Shown one piece after another: positions 37,963-49,782 of a stretch of DNA of 64,000 nt. The position numbers were made by a program, and so were the translations under genes. Within the stretch, counting starts at the first letter, position 1. Every line of letters begins with the position of its first letter. The stretch comes from Temnothorax longispinosus. Its lineage: Eukaryota > Arthropoda > Insecta > Hymenoptera > Formicidae. The DNA is taken from positions 19,128,600 through 19,192,599 of the forward strand of contig NC_092363.1 in the NCBI RefSeq assembly GCF_030848805.1, given 5' to 3'. Below the pieces are notes generated by a model, which saw only the letters and a program-made list of their open reading frames with translations, made no database searches and was not told where the DNA came from.

Positions 37963-38545
37963 AATAAAATGTATAATGGATTGAGTAAATATCTATTTTA
38001 GTAGTAAAAATGTTATCTCCTTTATTATAATATTTTAGTAAAGTATGGTCACGCAATATTAATATATAGCATTACTGCGATGTATTATATATATTTATAT
38101 ATATACTTGTATACATACACGTAAGCTAGTATATGCACGGTGTATACATATAAGACAGAGACACACCTTAAATTACTTGTATATTAACATCTTGTTACAA
38201 CTTAACATGTTTTACTGGTTTAAATGTAACGTGTAAAATGTAACATACAAAAATAATTAATATTAAAAGTACTGATCTGTGTAAATACTGTGCAGTCATT
38301 TCCTGTTTCATGAATGTGTATGTGATTTGACGAGTCGCAATAATTACACGTCGTTTCTTTGTGCACGGAAAATAGTGCAAATATTTTTATTAACATTATT
38401 TTATTTTTATATCTTCTTAATACTACTTTTTTTAAATTTAATAATTCCTGACAATTGCTATAATAATACATTTTTAATCATAAATTTACTAAGATGGGCT
38501 AAGCTTTTAATTGTATATACCAGATATTATGAAGACTTAAATAAT
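37963..38545. other. Spacer between Gr copies 12 and 13
   Basis: AT-rich repeat block also found at 42244-42830 and 44539-45118, with TATATA tracts near 38085-38110. Small minus-strand open frames recur in each copy only because the DNA is duplicated. No gene seen. Confidence 0.55.
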
Positions 38546-38656
38546 TGTCGATCGAAGAGAGCACCATGGTTACTTACTACTAACGAATAACACCAGTGTT
38601 TTTAACGCAGCAGCTCTTCTCAGTTTTAAATTGACACTCTCTGAGTGTAGATCAAT
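38546..38656 (+). promoter_or_regulatory. Clade B distal element and core promoter of pseudogene copy 13
   Basis: Distal element 38546-38585. Core block 38622-38656 reads TCAGTTTTAAA, an exact Inr match, with AGATCA at +28. Retained although the gene is broken. Confidence 0.55.
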
Positions 38657-38724
38657 GAAACGCCTATGTCAGTTAACGCATTTGTTAAATAGAACTTAAA
38701 GGCTACACTCAGAAAAAATCTCGC

Positions 38725-40164
38725 TTCACCGACAAAATTTCAAGGACGTGCCAAATATAAAATATGAAAAAATTGGAAGCTGTTCCACGCTACGGACTTT
38801 CAATCGTTGATGTATCCTTCATCTTCAGCAGTGTTCTCGGCATATTTCCGTTCAAAATCAACGGTTGGACCTTCGAGACTTCCACACCGCGTTACATTCT
38901 ATCAACTGCCATTCTCTGTGTTCTCTGCATTTATATGAGCTAGCAATGCTTTATGAGATTGACATTGCTGGAACGATCAAATTCAAGGAATACCTAAGAC
39001 TCTTGAGCGTAACTGCTTTTACATACTCAGTAACTTTATTGCAATCGTTACATATATATATTTTGAGTGGTCCTCGATTGCATTTGCTCCAGACCATAAT
39101 GAATGTCTCTTCGAAACTGTCCCACAATTCGTATCGAAAACTATCCAGATTCATCCACGCTAAGGATATCATCGGCTTCCTTTATTTAATCAACGGGATA
39201 TTTTATTATTCCACGTTGGATTTTGATACTTGGCATAAGGCTCTTGTACTGTACATTAGTCTGCTGGTATTTCAGATGGATATGTTAAATATAAATTGCG
39301 TTTGTATATTGAAAGCCTCTGTTTCAAAAGAATCGATGACAATTTGAAAAATCTGCGAGAGCTCGTGAACGGTGAGCCGCATCTTATTTGGAGGCAAAGC
39401 CTCTATCACGAGCATAAAAATCCATACCTATTAATGAAACTCAAAGCTTTAAAAAAGCAGCATCTGACGATCAGCGACGCAGTACAAATGCTAAACATGA
39501 TTTTTAATTTGCAGCTTCTGGCTACTATAATTATGACTTTTGCCGAGCTCACTTTTCAACTGCAGTACTTCTACATAATGCATTGGAAAATTGGCATGTT
39601 AATGAGTGTAGATCTGATTGACCCGATTTATGATCTGTTTTTGATGATGTCTATAACATATTATTCTATAAAAATAATGTTGATGATATGGGCCTGTGAG
39701 ACCGGTAAAGACCAGGCTATGAAGATCAGCATCACCGTTCATGATCTGCTGAACAGCACTTCAGATGACCAAATCAGAAACGAAGTAATTAAAAAAATTA
39801 AACTTTATTTCTATGTTTTTGTTTGTATGTGTATAAAGATTTTCTGTTTTTAATACACCTTCTTATACATAAAATCTAACAGATTTAATAATGGTTGTAC
39901 AGTTGCAGTTGTTTTCCTTGCAAGTACTACACCGCGAAAATGCATTTTCCGCAAAAGGTCTCATTGTGGATGCTACTCTTCTCACTGCAGTTAGTGAGCA
40001 ATTACTTGGTTCTTAATTAATTATATGCGTATTGTTTACTTTCATAATTCCGATTTTAGATAGTGAATAAAATAACTACATATCTGCTAATCTTAATACA
40101 ATTCTTAATTAACTCACATACTTGCAATGGAAATATAGTAAATAATGTCACGCAGATAATTTAA
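38725..40164 (+). pseudogene. Gustatory receptor copy 13 (B2), multiply disrupted pseudogene
   Basis: Compared with copy 16, about 92 bases including the start codon are deleted just before 38725. A tryptophan codon is TGA (about 38765), and small indels follow: a 4-base loss near 38818, two extra bases near 38934, one lost near 38987, four extra near 39053 and two extra near 39318. In contrast, the end of exon 1 (to 39784), exon 2 (39903-39989) and exon 3 (40060-40164, TYLLILIQF) remain open. The exon 2 donor is GCA/GTTAGT, weaker than its paralogs. Exon 1 is clearly dead; exons 2 and 3 could only serve through splicing from another copy. Confidence 0.92.
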
Positions 40165-40523
40165 TTGCAAAATATCAATTAATAAAATAAATATATTATT
40201 AAATTATTATTATTATTACGTAATAAATGTATTATTAATTATTATTATGTTATTAAGTTGAGATACTCCCATGTTTTAACGCTGTGAAATATATTATATA
40301 GTATATTCATATATATGTGTACAAACTAAACTTCATATCATGCATATACGATAAAAACGTAGAGTTTTAAAATAATTAGTCATTACTAATGGATCCTTAA
40401 AACAGCCGTGAATAGTATGCAGTCTATGTTTCACACTTCGTTACGCGCGCGCGCACGCATGATTCATGATTCATGTGCCATAACACATGATTTCTTTATG
40501 TTCTGAGTCCTAATGGTGATAAA
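40165..40523. other. Spacer between Gr copies 13 and 14
   Basis: Shared with 51233-51570. Contains a short CGCGCGCG tract near 40445. No gene seen. Confidence 0.5.
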
Positions 40524-40632
40524 TGATCGAAGAGCGCCATAGTTACTTCACGACTAACAAGTGACCTTTTGAGTCCTCACAACTTGGCACTCTTGCAGTT
40601 TTAAATTTAAATTCAGTACCAATAGATCGACA
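40524..40632 (+). promoter_or_regulatory. Clade B distal element and putative core promoter of Gr copy 14
   Basis: The distal element is altered: CCATGG became CCATAG (near 40540) and CGATCG is shortened. Core block 40597-40632 keeps AGATCG at +28; ends 163 bp before the ATG. Confidence 0.55.
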
Positions 40633-40794
40633 ATGAAGAGTGCATGATGGTATACACACTTCTTGTAAAAAGACAAACTCTAAAGCCGTACCAAGAATAA
40701 AGCCCTCTCAATCATGTTCTATTATACCTGGTGATAAAGTGCATCTGTATAATTAATAATTCTTAGGCTGTTCTTCAATGACTCTCCACTAATT

Positions 40795-42243
40795 ATGTTC
40801 AGCCTGTCGAAAATACAAGGACGAGCCAATGCCAAAATGCGGAAAAGATGGCAATTGTTCAACGCGATGGATTTTGAATCGTTGATGTATCCCTCATTTA
40901 CTTTTTGCTACATTCTTGGAATTTTTCCGTATAAGATCAACGCTTCGGTTTTCGAGATTTCCAAACCACGTTACATTCTTTCGACCGTCGTTATGTGTGT
41001 TTGTTTTATTGGTTTGCTGAGCATTCTCTATATGATGGACATTTGTGGAATCCCGAAGTCGACGGGTGTACCCAGGACGCTTGAGCGTAATTGCTTTTTC
41101 ATACTCAATGGTTTTGTAGCGATCGTTACGCACATTTTGAGTGGTCCACGAATGCGTTTGCACCAAACCATAATGGAAATCTCTTGGAAATTGCCTTCAG
41201 AATCATACCAGAAGCTATCCAGGCTAATTCACGCCAAGGACATCTTAGGTTCCTTATATCTAGTTATAAAAATATCGATATATTTCAAGACAAATAACCA
41301 CATTATGCTCAAGATTTTCCTAGCATACGTTGTTCTGGTAATATTTCACATGGATATGCTGTATATGAATTGTGTTTGTGTACTAAAAGCTTGTTTCAAG
41401 AAAATCAGTGATAATCTGGACCATATACGGGACCACATGATGAATGATGAGGTGTATCATCTCGGTCGGATGTACTACAAACTAAGAAGTCCAGTCTTGC
41501 TAATCAAACTAAAGGCCTTGAAGAAGCAGCATCAGATAATTAGTAACGCAGTGCAGATGATGAACATGATTTTCAGTTTGCAACTGCTCGCTACCATAAT
41601 TCTGACTTTCATCGAAATCACTTTTCATATTTACTTTCGTATACTGTATTGGCAAAAGGACACATCCACGATCATGTTAGACGACGATTTTTATCAAGTT
41701 TTCCTGACAATGGCCGTACCGTATTATTTTACAAAAATAATGTTGATAGTGTGGGCCTGTGAGACCAGCAAGACTCAGGCTAAGCAAATTGATACCACTA
41801 TTCATCACGTATTTAATAGTACTGGCGATAATGAAATCAAGAGCGAGGTAATAAAATATGTAATTTAATTTGTACAATTTTTAAATGAGTGTGCTAATGC
41901 AAGTTTTATACATAAATCTAAATTTATCTTCCAATTTTGTTATTAAATAATTTATGATCTGACGTTGCAGTTGCAATTGTTTTCCTTGCAAATTCTTCAC
42001 CGAAAAAATATGTTCTCCGCGATGGGTCTTACTGTAGACGCAAGACTTCTCACTGTGGTAAGCTATCGATCACATCCTATCATATATTTATAAGTATTAA
42101 AAGAAATTATTTCATCTTCTTGATTTTCTTTTTAGATGGTGGGTAACATCAGCACATATTTATTAATCTTGATACAATTTTTAAACATGAAACATTTTTG
42201 CGCTAAAGAAATCGCCTCAAATGTTACAGAAATAATTCAATGA
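40795..42243 (+). CDS. Gustatory receptor copy 14 (B1), intact, 415 aa
   Basis: Exons 40795-41847, 41971-42057 and 42136-42243. A recent duplicate of copy 12; the exons, introns and 3' flank are nearly the same. The N-terminus MFSLSKIQGRANAKM instead matches copy 3, so the 5' end may come from a different paralog. Differences from copy 12 include KKISDNL for KQISDNL and an altered tail of exon 1 (TSKTQAKQIDTTIHHVF for TSKNQARQIGTTIHDVF). Exon 2 ends Thr-Val. No disabling change seen. Confidence 0.91.
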
Positions 42244-42830
42244 AATAAAATGTATAATGGAATGAGTAAATATCTATTTTAGTAGTAAAAATGTTATCTC
42301 CTTTATTATAATATTTTAGTAAAGTATGGCCACGCACACAATATTAATAGCATTACTGCGATGTATTATATATATTTATATATATACTTGCATACATACA
42401 CGTAAGCTAGTATATTTAGATATGCACGGTGTATATAAGACAGAGACACACCTTAAATTACTTGTATATTAACATCTTGTTACAACTTAACATGTTTTAC
42501 TGGTTTAAATGTAACGTGTAAAATGTAACATACAAAAATAATTGATATTAAAAGGACTGATCTGTGTAAATATTGTGCAGTCATTTCCTGTTTCATGAAT
42601 GTATATGTGATTTGACGAGTCGCAGTAATTACACGTCGTTTCTTTGTGCACGGAAAATGGTGCAAATATTTTTATTAGCATTATTTTATTTTTATATCTT
42701 CTTAATACTATTTTTTTTTTAATTTAATAATTACTGACAATTGCTCTAATAATATATTTTTAATCGTAAATTTACTAAAATGAGCTAAGCTTTTAATTCT
42801 ATATACAAGACATTATAAAGACGTAATAAT
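42244..42830. other. Spacer between Gr copies 14 and 15
   Basis: Near-copy of the spacer after copy 12, with TATATA tracts. No gene seen. Confidence 0.55.
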
Positions 42831-42940
42831 TGTCGATCGAAGAAGAGCACCACGGTTACTTATTACTAACAAATGACACCAATGTTTTTAACACAGCAGC
42901 TTTTCTCAGTTTTAAATTGACACGCTCTGAGTATAGATCA
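42831..42940 (+). promoter_or_regulatory. Clade B distal element and putative core promoter of Gr copy 15
   Basis: Distal element 42831-42877 with CCACGG for CCATGG. Core block 42908-42940 reads TCAGTTTTAAA (exact Inr) with AGATCA at +28; ends 163 bp before the ATG. Confidence 0.6.
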
Positions 42941-43102
42941 ATGAAACGCCTATGTCAGTAAACGTAATTGTTAAGTAGAACTTAAAGGCTACACTCAGAA
43001 AAAATCTCGTAAAAAAATATATTATAACTAAAGTATAATAATTAATCATTTTTGAACAGTGTAATCTACAACATAAATTATCGTATTCATATTTCGCTGA
43101 TA

Positions 43103-44538
43103 ATGTCCAGTTCACCAACAAAATTTCAAGAACGTGCTAAATATAAAATATGGAAAAAGTGGAAGCTCTTCCACGCTACGGACTTTCAATCGTTGATGTA
43201 TCCGTGCTTCATCTTCTGCAGTGTTCTCGGAATATTTCCGTACAAAATCAACGGTTGGACCTTCGAGACTTCCACACCGCGTTACATTCTATCAACTGTC
43301 ATTCTCTGTGTCCTCTGCATTTATGAGCTAGGAATGCTTTATGAAATTGACATTGCTGAAACGATCAAATTCAAAGGAATACCTAAGACTCTTGAGCGTA
43401 ACTGCTTTTACATACTCAATGGTTTTATAGCGGTTGTCACGTACATTTTGAGTAGTCCACGAATGCGTTTGCTCCAAACCATAATGGAAATCTCTTGGAA
43501 ATTGCCTTCCAAGTCATACCAGAAGCTATCCAGACTAATTCACACCAAGGACATCTTAGGTTCCTTATATCTAGTTATACAAATATCGTTATATTTCAAG
43601 ACAAATATTGACATTATACTCAAGATTTTTGTAGCATATGTTTTTCTGGTAATATTTCACATGGATATGCTGTATATGAATTGTATTTGTGTATTAAAAG
43701 CTTGTTTCAAGCAAATCAATGATAATCTGGAGCATATACAGGACCACATGATGAATGATGAGGTGTGTAAACTCGGTCGGATGTACTACGAACTAAGAAG
43801 TCCAGTCTTGCTAATCAAACTAAAGGCCTTGAAGAAGCAGCATCAGATGATTAGTAACGCAGTGCAGATGATGAATATGATTTTCAGTTTGCAACTGCTC
43901 GCTACCATAATTCTGACTTTCATCGGAATCACTTTTCATCTTTACTTTCGTATACTGTATTGGCAAAAGGACATATCCATGATCATGGTAGACGATTTTT
44001 ATGAAGTTTACTTGACGATGGCCGTAACGTATTATTTTACAAAAATAATATTGATAGTGTGGGCCTGTGAGACCACCAAGAATCAGGCTCTGCAGATTGG
44101 CACCACTATTCATGGCGTATTTAACAGTACTGGCAATATTGAAATCAAGAACGAGGTAATAAAATATGTAATTTAATTTGTACAATTTTTAGATGTCTGT
44201 GCTGATGCAAATTTTATACATAAATCTAAATTTATATCTTCCAATTGTTATTAAATAATTTATAATCCGACGTTGCAGTTGAAATTGTTTTCCTTGCAAA
44301 TTCTGCATCGCAAAAATATGTTCTCTGCAAAAGGTCTCATTTTGGATGCAAGTCTTCTCACTGCGGTAAGTTATCGATTACATGCTTAAAAGTATTAGAA
44401 GAGATTCATTCATCTTCTTAATTTTCGTTTTAGATGGTGGGTAACATCAGCACATATTTATTAATCTTGATACAATTTTTAAACATGAAACATTTTTGCG
44501 CTAAAGAAATCGCCACAAATGTTACAGAAATAAAATAA
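43103..44538 (+). CDS. Gustatory receptor copy 15, intact B2/B1 chimera, 414 aa
   Basis: Exons 43103-44155, 44279-44365 and 44434-44538. The promoter and first about 105 codons are of B2 type (MSSSPTKFQ, INGWTFETSTPRYILS, nearly identical to copy 16). From about 43410 to the end of exon 1 the sequence is B1 (EISWKLP, ILYWQKD, matching copies 12 and 14), as is exon 3. Exon 2 is mosaic again: HRKNMFSA is B1 but AKGLI is B2. The frame is uninterrupted and splice sites are good, so this is probably a functional hybrid joining a B2 N-terminal half to B1 C-terminal membrane segments. Confidence 0.91.
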
Positions 44539-45118
44539 AATGTATAATGGAATGAGTAAATATCTATTTTAGTAGTAAAAATATTATCTCCTTTATTATA
44601 ATATTTTAATAAAGTATGGCCACGCAATATTAATAGCATTACTGCGATGTATTATATATATATATTTATATATATACTTGCATACATATATGTATGCTAG
44701 TATATTTTCATATGCACGGTGTATATAAAACAGAGACACATCTTAAATTACTTGTATATTAACATCTTGTTACAACTTAACATGTTTTACTTGTTTAAAT
44801 GTAACATGTAAAATGTAATATACGAAAATAATTGATATTAAAAGTACTTATCTGTGTAAATACTGTGCAGTCATTTCATGTTTCATGAATGTATATGTGA
44901 TTTGACAGGTTGCAGTAATTACACGTCGTTTCTTTGTGCACCGAAAATGGTGCAAATATTTTATTAACATTATTTTATTTTTATGTTTTTTTAATACTAC
45001 CTTTTTCAGATTTAATAATTACTGACAATTGCTCTAATAATATATTTTTAATCGTAAATTTACTAAAATGAGCTAAGCTTTTAATTGTATATACCAGGCA
45101 TTATAAATACGTAATAAT
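44539..45118. other. Spacer between Gr copies 15 and 16
   Basis: Third copy of the 37963-38545 type spacer, with TATATA tracts near 44650. No gene seen. Confidence 0.55.
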
Positions 45119-45227
45119 TGTCGATCGAAGAGAGCACCATGGTTACTTACTACTAACAAATGACACCAGTGTTTTTAACGCATCAGCTCTTCTCAGTTTT
45201 AAATTGACACTCTCTGAGTGTAGATCA
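45119..45227 (+). promoter_or_regulatory. Clade B distal element and putative core promoter of Gr copy 16
   Basis: Distal element 45119-45164 (TCGATCGAAG ... CCATGG). Core block 45195-45227 with TCAGTTTTAAA and AGATCA at +28; ends 160 bp before the ATG. Confidence 0.62.
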
Positions 45228-45386
45228 ATGAAACGTCTATGTCAGTTAACGCATTTGTTAAATAGAACTTAAAGGCTACACTCAGAAAAAGTCTCGCAAA
45301 GAATATTATAACTAAAGTATAATAATTAATCATTTTTGAACAGTGTAATCTGCAATATAAATTATTGTATTCATATTTCGCTGATA

Positions 45387-46852
45387 ATGTCCAGTTCACC
45401 AACAAAATTTCAAGGACGTGCTAAATATAAAATATGGAAAAAGTGGAAGCTATTCCACGCTACGGACTTTCAATCGTTGATGTATCCGTGCTTCATTTTC
45501 TGCAGTGTTCTCGGAATATTTCCGTACAAAATCAACGGTTGGACCTTCGAGACTTCCACACCGCGTTACATTCTATCAACTGTCATTCTCTGTGTCCTTT
45601 GCATTTATGAGCTAGGAGTGCTTTATGAGATGAATATTGCTGGAACGATCAAATTCAAAGGCATACCTAAGACTCTTGAACGAAATTGCTTTTACATACT
45701 CAGTAACTTTATTGCGATCGTTACATATATTTTGAGCGGTCCTCGAATGCATTTGCTCCAGACCATAATGAATGTCTCTTCGAAACTGCCCCACAATTCG
45801 TATCGAAAACTATCCAGATTCATCCACGCTAAGGATATCATCGGCTTCCTTTATTTAATCATGAACGGGATATTCTATTATTCCACGCTGGATTTCGATA
45901 CGTGGCATAAGGCTTTTGTACCGTACACTAATCTGTTGATATTTCATATGGATATGTTATATATGAATTGCGTTTGTATATTAAAGGCCTGTTTCAAAAA
46001 AATCGACGACAATTTGAAAGATCTGCGAGAGCTCGTGGTGAACGATGAGCCGCACCTCCTGAGGCGAATCTATCACGAGCATAGAAATCCATTCCTACTA
46101 ATGGAGCTCAAGGCTTTAAAGAAGCAGCATCTGGCGGTCAGCGACGCAGTACAAATGCTAAACATGATTTTCAGTTTGCAGCTCCTGGCTACTATAATTA
46201 TGACTTTTGCCGAGCTCACCTTCCAACTGTACTTCTACATAATGCATTGGAAAATTGGCATGTTAATGAGTAATCTGAGCGACTCGATTTATGATGTGTA
46301 TTTGATGGTGTCTATGACATATTATTCTATAAAAATAATGTTGATCGTATGGGCCTGTGAGACCGGCAAAGACCAGGCCATGAATATCAGCATCACCGTT
46401 CATGATCTGCTGAACAATACTTCAGATGACCAAATCAGAGACGAAGTAATTAAAATAATAAAATGTTATTTCTGTTTGTTTGTGTGTGAAGATTTTCTAT
46501 TTGTTATTACACCTTTTTATACATAAAATCTAGCAGAGTTAATAAAGTTTTACAATTTATTTAATAATGTCATAATCTTACGTATTGCAGTTGCAGATGT
46601 TTTCCTTGCAAGTACTGCACCGCGAAAATGCTTTCTCCGCAAAAGGTCTCATTGTGGATGCTACTCTTCTCACCGCAGTAAGTAAGCAATTACTTGATTC
46701 TTAATTAATTATATGCGTATTGTTTACTTTCATAATTCTGATTTTAGATAGTGGGTAACATAACTACATATCTGCTGATCTTAATACAATTCTTAATTAC
46801 CTCACATACTTGCAATGGAAAGATAGTAAATAATGGCACACAGATAATTTAA
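45387..46852 (+). CDS. Gustatory receptor copy 16 (B2), intact, 416 aa
   Basis: Exons 45387-46445, 46591-46677 and 46748-46852. The best intact reference for subclade B2: NVSSKLPHNSYRKLS, FYYSTLDFDTWHKAF, HWKIGMLMSNL and WACETGKDQAMNI (KDQ instead of KNQ). Exon 1 ends in GAA rather than GAG before GTAATT. Exon 3 starts IVGNITTYLLILIQF and its tail carries the conserved cysteine (HTCNG). The frame extends 17 codons upstream to a TTG, but the ATG at 45387 is the one conserved in copies 15, 18 and 20. Confidence 0.92.
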
Positions 46853-47025
46853 TTACAAAAATATTAATTAATTAAATTAATATATTATGGAATTATTATT
46901 ATTACGCAATAAATATATTATTAATTATTATGTTCTTTTTGTTCATGTTTTAACGTTACAAAAATATGTGTATATATAAGCTTTTAATTGTATATACCTA
47001 CGAGACATAATAAATAATAAATAAT
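46853..47025. other. Short spacer between Gr copies 16 and 17
   Basis: Under 200 bases, AT-rich; shortest spacer in the array. Nothing recognised. Confidence 0.5.
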
Positions 47026-47143
47026 TGTCGATCGAAGAGCACCATGGTTACTTTGCGACCAACAACTGACTACTTAAGTGTTATGATGCAGATGAAGCAT
47101 TAGTTTGCAGTTTTAAACTGAAACTCGTCGGGTGTAGATCGAC
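47026..47143 (+). promoter_or_regulatory. Clade B distal element and putative core promoter of Gr copy 17
   Basis: Distal element 47026-47070. Core block 47109-47143 with GCAGTTTTAAACTG and AGATCG at +28; ends 166 bp before the ancestral start position. Confidence 0.6.
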
Positions 47144-47353
47144 AAAATCCATTTCATTTTAAACAAATTAATTAGAAACCTATTGCTATACTCAGAAAAA
47201 GTTCTCGTACTGAAGTTCATGTTAATGCTAAAGTGCGATTAATAATTTTTCAACAATATAATGTAGTAGAATGTTATATGCATATACATATGTTGCCTTA
47301 TTAATAAATTGATTAATCCGCCATTGAAGTTCCAAAGACGCGCCAAGTGCAAA

Positions 47354-48767
47354 ATGTGGAAAAAATGGCAGCTCTTTTACGCTACGGACTTTCAATCGTT
47401 AATGTATCCCTGCTTCGTCTTCTGCAACGTTCTCGGAACATTTCCGTATAGGATTAACGCTTCGATCATCGAAACGTCAAAACAGCGCTATATTCTGCCG
47501 ACCGTCGTTCTTTGTGTCTTCTGTATTTACGAACTAGTAGTGCTCTATATGATTAATATTGCTGGAGCAATAAAATTCAGAGACATGCCTAAGACTCTCG
47601 AGAGTAACTGCTTTCACGTACTCGGTATTTTTATCGTGATTGTTACATATATTTCGAGCGGTACTCGAATGCATTTGCTTCAAACCATAATAAATGTCTC
47701 TTCAAAACTGCCCCTCAATTCATATCAAAAACTATCTAGACTGATCCACACCAAGGACATTTTAAGTTTCTTCTTTCTAGTTACGATAACGGTGTATTAT
47801 TATTCCAACTTAAATTTTGATAGCTGGTACAAATTTCTTGTACCGTATATTTTTGTGCTGGTGTTTCAAATGGATATGTTATATATGAATTTGGTTTGCA
47901 TATTAAAGACCTGTTTCAAGAGAATCGACGACAATCTGATAAATCTGCGGGAGCTCGTCGTAAACGATGAGCCTCATCTTTTGAGGCGGATCTATCATAA
48001 GCATAAAAATCCATCCCTGCTAATGGAACTCAAAGCTTTAAAGAAGCAGCATCTGACGATCAGCGACACAGTACAAATGCTAAACATGATTTTCAGTTTG
48101 CAGCTCCTGGCTACTATAATTATGACTTTTGCCGAGCTTACTTTTCAACTGTACTTCTACGTAGTACATTGGAAAACTGGCATAGTAATGAACGATCTGG
48201 GCGATCTGATTCACGATCTGTTTTCAATAATGACTATAACGTATTACGCTGTAAAAATAACGTTGATAGTATGGGCCTGTGAAACCGGTAAAGACCAGGC
48301 CATGAAGATCGGCATGACCGTTCACGATTTGCTTAATAATTCTTCAGATGAACAAATCAAAGACGAGGTAATTAAAAAAATAAAATTTTATTTCCATGTT
48401 TGTCTAAAGATATTCCGTTCATTAATGTGACTTCTTATATGTAAAATTTAGAGTTAATAATGGTTTTACTCTATCTTGAATTTTTTAAAACTAAATTATA
48501 TAATCTTATGTTTTGCAGTTGCAGCTGTTTTCCTTGCAAATACTGGACTGCGAAAATGTGTTCGCCGCAAAAGGTCTCATTGTGGATGCTACTCTTCTAA
48601 CTGCGGTAAATAAGTAATTATTTATTTTTTAATTAATAAAATGTATTATATGTTATTTACTTTCATAATTTTGATTTTAGATAGTGGGGAATATAAGTAC
48701 ATATCTACTAATCTTAATACAATTCTTGATTACCTCTCATATTTGCAATAAAAAAGATAGCAAATAA
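47354..48767 (+). CDS. Gustatory receptor copy 17 (B2), start codon lost, 395 aa from next ATG
   Basis: Exons (47309)47354-48367, 48519-48605 and 48681-48767. The position aligned with the conserved ATG reads TTG at 47309-47311, with no in-frame ATG before the upstream stop at 47267-47269. The next in-frame ATG is at KMWKKW (47354), 15 codons later. The remainder is intact, with TYLLILIQF and a shortened tail (HICNKKDSK). The most divergent B2 member: ISSGTRM for ILSGPRM, NLVCILKTCF for NCVCILKACF, and exon 2 donor GTAAAT. It may use 47354, or be an early-stage loss. Confidence 0.8.
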
Positions 48768-49515
48768 TGTCACATATAATCTAATCTAAAAAGATATAAA
48801 ATATAATTAAGAAAGATATATTAATTAATAAAAGAAATATATTATTAAATAGTTAAGATACTCTTCTTTTCTTAACGTTATAAAAATGTTTGTAGATATA
48901 CATATGTATGTACGGAAAAAAACTTTATATTACGCATATACGACATTTATTTATAGAAATAAGGTTTTAATATCTTATTGTTATTATTTTTTTATCTTTA
49001 AGTTAAACAATGTTACATATTAATTTATGAAATTATCGGAGTAATTTTTACTTCATGATTAATTGTTAATCTCCATCCCATATTTTCACTTTACTGAAGA
49101 CAATTGTAAATCAAAACGTTTATCTTACAGCTTTTCTATTTGTTAATAAACTTTGTTATTAATATAATATCTTTTATTTAGCTCGTATCGTTAGCCCATT
49201 ATTCCCTCGTATCGCATCGTATAACTATTCTTGAATTTAAATCAATATAATGTTAAATAATTGTCTTAGACATCCTATAGATTAAAAAATATAAACATAT
49301 TAAATCTTGTAAGCAAGATATATCGAATAACTGTTATTAAAAGTACTGACTGAGAATTGTGATTAAAAAGTACTCACGACGCTCGCACGATAGCACGATT
49401 GTAGTGGGGACAACGGTACCGCGATCTCTGTTAATAATAAATTTTTAATCGCAAATTTATTAAAATGAGCTAAGCTTTTAATTATATATACTAGACATTA
49501 TAAAAACGTAATAAT
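48768..49515. other. Spacer between Gr copies 17 and 18
   Basis: AT-rich; 49380-49420 is a locally GC-richer stretch not seen in other spacers. No gene seen. Confidence 0.5.
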
Positions 49516-49640
49516 TGTCGATCGAAGAGCACCATGGTTACTAAATACTAACAAATGACACCATTGTTCTTAACGTAGCAGCTCTTCTCAGTTTTAAACT
49601 GACACTCTCTGAGGGTAGAACTGTATCAATAAAACGCCTC
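49516..49640 (+). promoter_or_regulatory. Clade B distal element and core promoter of pseudogene copy 18
   Basis: Distal element 49516-49559. The core block from 49590 reads TCAGTTTTAAA, but a few bases are inserted (GGGTAGAACTGTATCAAT), so the usual +28 AGATC is disrupted. Confidence 0.5.
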
Positions 49641-49782
49641 AGCTAACGCATTTTTTAAACAAAACTTGAAGGCTATATTTAGAAAAAATCTCGTAAAAAA
49701 ATATTATACTAAAGTATAATAATTAATCATTTTTGAACAGTGTAATCTACGATATAAATTATCGTATTCATATTCGCTGATA

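Noticed and set aside
38195..38471. Small minus-strand frames repeated near 42480 and 44430
   Set aside because: They follow duplicated spacer DNA; no family features or start context.
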